From NCBI GenBank assembly GCA_011032825.1, contig JAADJZ010000017.1, positions 124,001 to 188,000 of the forward strand: a stretch of 64,000 nt of DNA, in the 5' to 3' direction. Made by a program: the position numbers and the translations under genes. This DNA is from Massariosphaeria phaeospora (lineage: Eukaryota; Ascomycota; Dothideomycetes; Pleosporales). A model generated the notes under the pieces. The model was not told where the DNA came from and ran no database searches. It saw nothing but the letters and a program-made list of their open reading frames with translations. Shown in pieces: positions 56,924-64,000 of this stretch. Within the stretch, counting starts at the first letter, position 1. Each line of letters begins with the position of its first letter.

Positions 56924-58803
56924 ATGAAGCTGCTTCAACTCGCTGCCCTCGTCGGCGGTGCTGCGTCTACCGTCCCGGCTCTTGCTGCCCAGAATGGTGA
57001 GCGTTCTCTCTCTGCCGGCCCTGGTCGACGTGGTCCCTCTCCGGCCACAGCAGAGGCATCCGCTGTTCTCTGAAACTGCTCTGCGATGGCCAGTCGACTG
57101 ACAACCAGCAGAGGTCCGTCGTGACGTTCTGGCCGCCGAGGCAATGACCACCTCGACCTTCTTGACCACCTCTTACTATACGGTCACCAAGTGTGCCACG
57201 GATGTCACCAATTGCCCCAGCGGAAACACCGTCGTCACGTCGGTCGTGGCCATCACGACTACCGTCTGCCCCATCACCGGCTCAGCATCCGTCACGGGCC
57301 CGGCACCTACTTCGATCGCAACTCCAGGAACCAGCTCTGCTGCACCCAGCCCGAGCAGCCCGTCCGTTGTCTTTCCCCCAGGCCCGACTTCGCAGTCATC
57401 TGCAGCCTCACGCAGCTTGTCGACTGGTACTTACACAGACGCTGTCCCGACCTCGAGTGGCTCCGCCAGTGGCTCTGCAAGCAGTGCTACTACTGCGACA
57501 CACACGGATGCTGTGCCAACTTCCATCGGCTCTTCCAGTGCTCCGCTTGTCCCGACCTCGAGTGGCTCCGCCAGTGGCTCTGAAAGCAGTGCTACTACTG
57601 CGACACACACGGATGCTGTGCCAACTTCCATCGGCTCTTCCAGTGCTCCGCTTGTCCCATCCTACGGTGGCTCGTCAACCAACACCATCGCTGTGCCCAC
57701 GTCCATTGGTTCGTCGACAAACACGATCGCCGTACCAACTTCCATCGGCTCGTCAAGCGCTTCGACTGTCCCGTCTCAGGGTGCCTCTTCAACGGACACG
57801 GCCGCTGTGCCTACTTCTCTCGGCTCCTCGAGTGCTTTGCCTACCCCATCTTACGGTGGCTCTTCGACGGACACGGCCGCTGTGCCTACATCCCTTGGGT
57901 CGTCGAGCGCTTCGCCTGTCCCGTCTCAGGGTGCCTCTTCAACGGACACAGCCGCTGTGCCTACATCTCTTGGCCCGTCGAGTGTTCTGCCTACCCCATC
58001 TTACGGTGGCTCTTCGAGCAACACAGTTGCTGTGCCTACCTCCAGCGGCTCCTTGACTGTGTCCATCTCTATGAGCACCATCGCCTCCGTAAGTGGTTCG
58101 CCTACTCCATCAAACGGCGTTTCTTCGAGCAACACGGCTGCTGTGCCCACCTCCAGCGGCTCCTCGGGCGCTCCGTCTACCCCGTCAAGCGGCGGCTCCT
58201 CGACTGGTTCTCTCACCATTGGCACCATCGCTTCCTCGAGCGCTTCCCTAGTCCCGTCCAGCAATGTTTCCTCGACAAACACAGTTGCTGTGCCCACATC
58301 CAATGGCTATAGTACTCCTGGAGCTCCTGGCAGCAGCTCGACTGTTTCAAGCTCGCCCGACACTGGCACTACCGCTATCGTGACTTTGCCAGTCTTGACT
58401 ACCCCGTACACTTCTCCTCTGGAAACAAACACCAATAGCTCCGCAGCTCAAGGTACCACGCAAGTCACTAGTGCTCTTAGCGTTCCAATCACCTTCACCT
58501 CTGTCATCACCGGCTCGCTTTCGTTGCCGTGGAATGCAAGCAGCACAATTGCGGCTCTCCCCACAAGCAGTGGTACCAGCGCCGGCTCTGTGTAAGTATT
58601 CTTCCAGTCCGGCATTGTTGTTCTTCACTAGCTAATATTCGATTTGCAGGTACCCTCATCCCACAGGCACTGGCAACTACACGGTCACCGCGGGTCCGAG
58701 CATCTCCATGCAGCCTATCAACATGGGTCAGCAGGTCGGTGTGGCTGGCAAAAGCTCCATGGCCGCCATCGTCATCGCCATGGCTTTCGCCCATTTCGCT
58801 TGA
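56924..58803 (+). CDS. GPI-anchored Ser/Thr-rich repetitive cell wall protein
   Basis: Probable secreted, heavily O-glycosylated wall protein. Exons 56924-56996, 57112-58591 and 58650-58803 give 568 aa. A signal peptide (MKLLQLAALVGGAASTVPALA) and a dibasic site (VRRDV) precede a short four-Cys-like module (KCATDVTNCPSG, TTTVCPITG). Then follow about 380 residues of imperfect repeats of the type AVPTSxGSSSAxPxPSxG, each about 20-25 residues. The C-terminus has GKSS followed by AAIVIAMAFAHFA, a good GPI attachment signal that is reached only after splicing at 58592-58649. The exon 2 acceptor is a tandem CAGCAG (57106-57111), so one residue may be optional. The gene is divergent from a smaller relative. 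No named orthologue is recognised. Confidence 0.8.
57420..58310 (+). repeat. Degenerate in-frame repeats of the wall protein
   Basis: Units of about 60-80 bases encode AVPTS, GSSSA and PSxG blocks. Some neighbours are nearly identical, for example about 57430-57530 against 57550-57650. Recent duplications inside the gene are likely. Confidence 0.8.
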
Positions 58804-59689
58804 TATACTAGATGAGTATGGTCCACTCGCGACCCTGTCGCGTGTCGAGCACACTGTCGCAGTGGCGGGCTAGGATTGTAGGTCATTCTTGCAAAGCCTA
58901 TTGCGCTTAGCATCTGCTTTACCGGACCCAACCAGATCACATGCTTACACGAGCGGGTGTGGAGTGATCTTCCTATGAGTGTTTTGTTCTGTAGCTAGGA
59001 CTTTCTCTGAGCACATGTTACCACCTACAAAAGCGGCCGCATCAGACGAGCAGTTAATATAGAACAAATGTTAGTACGGCCTAATATCCCTCTCTTCTTT
59101 CTCATGCGTGGTGATGCGTTTCCGTGTGTCGTCCATCTGATTCTTGCTCTGAAGTTGTATGATCAAGCTTTCCCGCGGTCGGCAGTCGGATGGGACACAT
59201 CTTCAAGCTAGGTAGTGTCGGGCTTAGCGCCGATCAGCTCGATTGTGATTCACTTCCTACTATTAGATGCTGGAAAAAAGTATGACCTAGGACTACTCTA
59301 TCTTTGTACTTACGATTACTCATACATACCATAGAGATTCCGAGCGACAGTTTCCCCCGGCGCCCCAGAGGACTGACACACCGATTGGTTATATGATCTT
59401 TTCTGAGCGTTTATCCGAAAACCAGGGGATAAAGGCTGGGCGTTCTAGGCGAGTGCAAAGACCCGCTAATTGTGAGCCATTCAAGCCTCTTCTGCTCGCA
59501 ATAACGCATACCAAAATGGACGTTCCACTGACAATGAGGGTTCTATCGCATGACCACGGACTTTCGGCCTCGCTATGAGCGTGCTTCATTCTTTTATTCT
59601 GATACGGGGAGCACTGCAGTATGTATATAAATGTGCCAACTCAGCTTCACTATTGAGTAGGACACCATTTAGTCTTTTTTCTCTTCAGT
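58804..59689. other. Intergenic region before the SDR gene
   Basis: No gene was found. The 3' end of the wall-protein gene is followed by average-composition DNA. A TATATAAA lies at 59624-59631, ahead of the dehydrogenase start. Confidence 0.5.
59624..59631 (+). promoter_or_regulatory. TATA box of the SDR gene
   Basis: TATATAAA, 59 bases before the ATG at 59690. The position is good for a short leader. Confidence 0.5.
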
Positions 59690-60628
59690 ATGGCCAAGTA
59701 CAACACTTCAATCCTCGTCACAGGGGGCACTCAGGGCATGGGCTTTCGCTGCTCCCTCGCAATTGCCAAACAATGCCCGGATGTTCAAGTTTTCATCGCC
59801 TCTCGAACGGACCCGGACGATGCAGCTAGCGCAATCAACAAGACTCTCAAACAATCCAATGTTCGATATCTGCCGCTGGATCTTGGGTCCCTTGCTAAAG
59901 TGCGTGACTTTGCGGCGTCTTGGAAAGCAGGGAACTACCCGCCCATCCAGACCCTTTTACTCAACGCCGGGGTCCATATCATGGGTGGAGTCCAATACAG
60001 TGAGGACGGGCTCGAGAAGAACTTCGCCATCAACCACGTCGGGCACGCGCTACTATTCCACCTTCTCCTTCCATGTCTTACGCCGGACGCGAGAATCGTC
60101 GTCACAGCTTCAGGAGTCCACGATCCGGCCGAGAAGTGGATGTCAGACCCACATTGGACGAACGCAGAAGAGATGGCGCACCCGGGTCCAGCGCGTGTGA
60201 GTAGTATCGCAGGAAGCGACCGCTACGCTGCGACAAAGCTGGCGAATATACTGTGGGCAAAAGCCTTGGCTCGACACCTTTCGAAAGCAGCTTCTGGCAA
60301 ACTCGTGGTGATCATGGACCCAGGTTTCATGCCCGGAACTGGCCTGTTCCGCAATGCGCCTGCGCCGTTCCGCTTCGCAGCGAAGAAGATCATGCCGAAG
60401 GCGATGCCGCTATTGAGGGCCACATACCATGAAAATACTCATACACCGGAAGAGAGTGGGCAAGCGCTGGCGTGGTTGTCGACAACGAATGAGGTCAAGG
60501 GGCAGAACGGAGGTTATTTTGAAGGGAAGAGAGTTAAAGCTAGTAGTCCAGTGTCGATGGAGGAGGCCAAACAAGAGGATCTGTGGAAGTGGACGGTGGA
60601 ATTCTTGTGTGTGGATGGGAGTGTCTAG
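59690..60628 (+). CDS. Short-chain dehydrogenase/reductase (WWOX/retinol dehydrogenase-like)
   Basis: NAD(P)-dependent oxidoreductase with a Rossmann fold; substrate unknown. Single exon of 312 aa. Cofactor motif TGGTQGMG at about 11-18, then LPLDLGS, LLLNAG near residue 90, INHVGHALLFHLLLP, VVTASGVHD (Ser) and the active-site YAATKLAN (YxxxK). The C-terminal half (MDPGFMPGTGL, TPEESGQALAWL, GGYFEGKR) is typical of fungal secondary-metabolism and lipid SDRs of the retinol-dehydrogenase group. No signal peptide. It is 5.4 kb from BRN1 but belongs to a different SDR subfamily. A part in pigment synthesis is not indicated. Confidence 0.87.
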   Translation: MAKYNTSILVTGGTQGMGFRCSLAIAKQCPDVQVFIASRTDPDDAASAINKTLKQSNVRYLPLDLGSLAKVRDFAASWKAGNYPPIQTLLLNAGVHIMGGVQYSEDGLEKNFAINHVGHALLFHLLLPCLTPDARIVVTASGVHDPAEKWMSDPHWTNAEEMAHPGPARVSSIAGSDRYAATKLANILWAKALARHLSKAASGKLVVIMDPGFMPGTGLFRNAPAPFRFAAKKIMPKAMPLLRATYHENTHTPEESGQALAWLSTTNEVKGQNGGYFEGKRVKASSPVSMEEAKQEDLWKWTVEFLCVDGSV

Positions 60629-61630
60629 TGAAGAATAGCCCGGAATGAATACGAGCAAGAGTTGGTTTCCATGGTGTCTCTTTACGGTACCTAATATCTC
60701 GTGGGCTATGCGGCGCCTTATGTAAATTCTAGCGTTCCCTGCTTTTCCTACAGTGCAGCTTGTGATGTGGGATTGCCGAAATCCTCGACCACTTGAGACT
60801 GAGGTTTGCTCCGAAAAGTGAAGGATCAGGGGTGCGACGGCCTTGGAAACCGAAACATGGTTCACGAGAAAGATCACACGGCCGTCCAGGTGTTGATCTG
60901 AACGCGCCAAGATCAAGACGTCAGTTACGCGGTGAACAACGGCGCAGACAACTATTGGAAAGACACATTGACGATAAGGAGACAGATCAACACAAACTGA
61001 GGCGCGACGCGGAGGGGATCGCGGCGAAGTCGAAACAGCACGGAGTCGTGCCCAAGTGGGAGTGTGGACGCGTGAGCTTCAAAACAGGAGGAAGCGAACG
61101 TGTAGGCGAAGTAGCTGGAGGCAACTAAGGTGTGACTTCAAAGATCATGAGCATTGCGACTAGACAGAAGAACAAGGAGCTATTTGCCTTGTGCAATGGC
61201 AACCATGCAGGACCGAAACAGAACAAGGCATTGTGGATGGGGCAGGAGTTCACCAGATTGGGGCGTGGAGATGACGGCGGAGGAAGCAGAGCAGCGAAGG
61301 CTCCACAGCGACAACAAACAACGCGCCGGATCTCGCCAGCAGCAGCGGACGCACGCAGTATTCGAGCCAAGGTGCGCCCAAGATCGAATCTGAAGTCGGC
61401 AAACCTGTACCCCTTCCTATTCTGGTTTAGACTGCTCCAGGGCAGCGTTGGTGATCCGGTGCGCTGCGCGATCGTATAAAAGGCGAAAGCCCCCCGCAGC
61501 TCGCGCTGCTCCACCTACCCGTCCACATCACGAGCTTCCACCGCCTCCACCACGCCATCAGCTTTGACAGCCGCCCGCTCGTTCGAACCATCAGACCCTC
61601 TTCTTCCGCTCCATCCTTCTATCTTGCAAG
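60629..61630. other. Intergenic region SDR-H1
   Basis: One kilobase without a supported gene. The last 200 bases form the H1 promoter, with TATAAAAG at 61475-61482 and a C-rich leader. Confidence 0.5.
61475..61482 (+). promoter_or_regulatory. TATA box of the histone H1 gene
   Basis: TATAAAAG, 156 bases before the ATG, in a GC-rich context. It is followed by a C/T-rich leader (CCACCTACCCGTCCACATC) typical of strongly expressed fungal genes. Confidence 0.65.
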
Positions 61631-62876
61631 ATGCCTCCCAAGAAGTCTGCCGCTGCCGCGCCGAAGAAGGCTGCCGCTGCTGGCCCCGCCCACGGTTCAT
61701 ACCTTGGTAAGTCGCGTCCGGTTTGTTGCCCACCACGCCGTCGCATCGAGGGCGCGGGGGCTTCACCTTGTTCGCTGAGCAATGCTGACTCTTGCTCCTA
61801 GACATGATCAAGGATGCCATCGTCAACGTGAGTCTACCCTCTCCGGCGCATCACGATCGCCGCTTCGGGTGCGCGACACCACATCGCCTCCTCGAGCGCG
61901 ATCGACGACGCATGCCTCTGGCCACCAACGAATGATAGGATACATTTACTGACGCGTTATGTTCGCGCTGCAGCTCAAAGATCGCAATGGTTCAAGGTCA
62001 GTGTTGCCCTCCTGGTCCGCGTGGTGCTGTCTGCGCCTCGTCGCGTTCCCATCCCAACTCCCGCCAGAACACATGCTGACTAGAGCTCTGAACAGCCGTC
62101 AAGCTATCCAGAAGTACATCAAGGCGAACAACAGCCTGGGCGACGTTAGCGATGCCATGTTCAAGAGCCACGTCAACCGCGCTATCGCTTCCGGCGAGAA
62201 GAACGGCGACTTTCTACGCCCCAAAGGTGAGTCTGCCCCCACCGGACTCAGGCTGCTTCTGTCTACATGATCACCCACGCGTCGAATGGCCGTGTCTAGT
62301 CACGGCAGAACAACAAGCTGTCGGTGTCTCTGTGGAACCTTACTGATCTGGACAAGGTGCCTCTGGGCCAGTGAAGCTCGCTAAGAAAGAGACCAAGCCT
62401 GTCGCCGCCGCCAAGAAGGCTGAGCCCAAGGTAGCTGAGAAGAAGACGGAGAAGAAGCCTGCCGCTACCAAGACTAAGAAAGCTGCTGCTACGGTTGGTT
62501 ATATCAACATCGCTATTGGTTTTCATTGACTAACGCGTTTGGGTAGAAGACTAAGGCTGCCACGACTAAGAAAGCTGCTGTCCCCAAGAAGGCCGCCGCG
62601 AAGCCTGCCCCTAAAAAGGCTGTTGCCGCTGCCAAACCCAAGGCCAATGCTGGCAGACCTAGAAAGACTGTTGCTGCTGCCGCTGGCCCAGCTCCCGCTG
62701 TTGAGAAGGAAGTCTCGCGCGTTCTGGGCAAGACCAAGTCTGGCCGAGTCACGAAGACAACAAATGCAGCCGCTGCACCCAAGGCCGCCCCGAAGAAAAA
62801 GGCCGTCACCAAGAAGGCCGCTGCTGGCAAGAAGGCGACACCGAAGAAGGCGACACCAAAGAAAGCTGAGGCATGA
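61631..62876 (+). CDS. Linker histone H1
   Basis: Binds linker DNA at the nucleosome dyad and compacts chromatin. Six exons: 61631-61706, 61802-61827, 61974-61996, 62096-62226, 62357-62493 and 62547-62876, giving 240 aa. The short Ala/Lys tail (MPPKKSAAAAPKKAAAAG) leads to the winged-helix globular domain, recovered across four junctions (SYLDMIKDAIVNLKDRNG, RQAIQKYIKANN, FKSHVNRAIASGEKNG, FLRPKG). A long Lys/Ala/Pro tail (KKA, PKKA repeats) follows. Exons 2 and 3 are only 26 and 23 bases. The fifth intron begins GTTGGT, a weaker but GT donor. Stop TGA at 62874-62876. Confidence 0.95.
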
Positions 62877-64000
62877 ACGGGTTCTTTATGAGCTCTACTC
62901 TCTTCTTTCATGTCCATGTCTTCTAACTAGTTCTATGTGTTCAGGTAACACCGCGGTCTACACCTCGTCGATCGGGTCGCCTGAGCATGTGAGCTATGTA
63001 CGTGATATCCCCTTTCTTCTTTGACGACGCGTGGGTCTCCGGTATCTGGACGGAAGCGGTTCTTGGAGTTCGATTTCCTGTGTCTTGGTCGGTCATATCA
63101 TGTGGTTGCTGGCGTTGGGGCGCGTATGGCATTGCTTGAGCGGTGCGGTCTCTGTTTTATTGTTTCGAGGTGGTGGTCGGAGGCCCCATGTTTATTGGTA
63201 CAGGGCAAACGACAGCCAGACGTAATGCTCTCGTCTGAGAAATTCAAAATTCAAAAAATTCACAGTTCAACCCGGGCGCGTGTCGTATGTCGTGTTGTTG
63301 TTGTTGCCGGTGACGTTTGCCAAGATCACGCGTGCTACCTAGGCCCATGGGTGGTCGGATAAGCGATAGGGCAGAAAGGGTTTAGCGCCGTGGTTGAGAT
63401 GGGTAATGCGACACTGTGACGGGAAATAGACCTTGGGAAAGGGAGTCGCATACTTCACACTTACATTTACAGGCTCAGATATCTGACTGGCGCGCCTTCT
63501 GCCAGACTTGCTAATCGAGACCGCGTTTCTATCCACGGCCACTGTTCAACCGACCGCACAACAGAACGAACACTCACGAACATACAACTACCGTAGAATC
63601 GGGTCTATATCGTTTTCAACTACCAACGCACAGGCTGGATATTGTCTACTCAGATCTTTTGAGTGGTTTCATTCGAAGCTCCTCTAGACGCCTGCGGAAG
63701 CTGGATAGTTGAGCATGCGAAATCAGACTCCAATTCGGATATTCCCCCAGACCGTGCGCTGGTATCAAGCCCCGGCGCCCTTGCAAAGCTGGATTATGGT
63801 CGGGGGTGTTGTCGGCTACTAACCACTACAGTACGTCGGTGATGTAGTTTGCAAGTCCGGGCCTCGAGACATCAGATCCAGTTCCGGCCAAAAAGTCGCC
63901 GAATGTCTTGGACTGTCAATTGCTACGACGCACAAGAGCTGGGACGCAAATAGTAGTGGCCCCCGGATTCTGCGCCACAATCTCATGGCGATGTACGGAG
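62877..64000. other. Region downstream of histone H1
   Basis: H1 3' end and further DNA to the window edge. The open frames here are short and without protein character. A gene beginning beyond 64000 cannot be judged. Confidence 0.5.

Overview
The window is fungal nuclear DNA, most likely from a filamentous ascomycete of the class Dothideomycetes. Introns are short (about 45-95 bases) with GT...AG ends and are placed as in Pezizomycotina. Gene content is ascomycete (SKT5, HOP2, ATG22, MED14, OCT1, PAC10). The centre carries the DHN-melanin gene set PKS - CMR1 - BRN1, an arrangement known from Alternaria, Bipolaris/Cochliobolus, Elsinoe and related fungi. I rebuilt exon structures by hand; every multi-exon model sums to a multiple of three and stays open throughout.

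Layout. Left arm (1-19 kb), housekeeping genes: ASF1 histone chaperone (+), SKT5/CHS4 chitin synthase III activator (+), HOP2 meiotic pairing factor (+), ATG22 vacuolar amino-acid exporter (-), MED14 Mediator subunit (+), a MICOS apolipoprotein-O-like subunit (-), and OCT1 mitochondrial intermediate peptidase (+). The last two form a divergent mitochondrial pair 185 bases apart. At 19.07-20.91 kb lies a complete-ended Fot1/pogo-type DNA transposon with 48-base inverted repeats and TA target duplication; its transposase is broken by two stops that both look RIP-made. Prefoldin subunit 3 (-) follows at 21.8-22.7 kb.

Centre (26-54.3 kb), pigment locus: a non-reducing polyketide synthase of 2169 aa with SAT-KS-AT-PT-ACP-ACP-TE architecture (-), a Cmr1/Pig1-type regulator of 993 aa with two C2H2 fingers plus a Zn2Cys6 cluster (+), and a 267-aa naphthol reductase of the Brn1/T3HN-reductase type (+). 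By family knowledge the PKS makes the naphthol (1,3,6,8-tetrahydroxynaphthalene), the reductase acts on T4HN/T3HN, and the regulator switches on the set; scytalone dehydratase is not in the window. The locus is stretched: about 13 kb between PKS and CMR1, and 4.4 kb between CMR1 and BRN1, hold no gene I can defend.

Right arm (54.3-64 kb): two divergently transcribed, Ser/Thr/Pro-rich, probably GPI-anchored wall proteins, a short-chain dehydrogenase of the WWOX/retinol-dehydrogenase kind, and linker histone H1 with six exons. I found no convincing tRNA, rRNA or CRISPR array. No wholly new system is evident. The most interesting points are the expanded melanin locus with a prefoldin neighbour, the RIP-marked transposon at its edge, micro-exons in HOP2 and ATG22, and a CaaX box of SKT5 that appears only after a terminal intron is removed.
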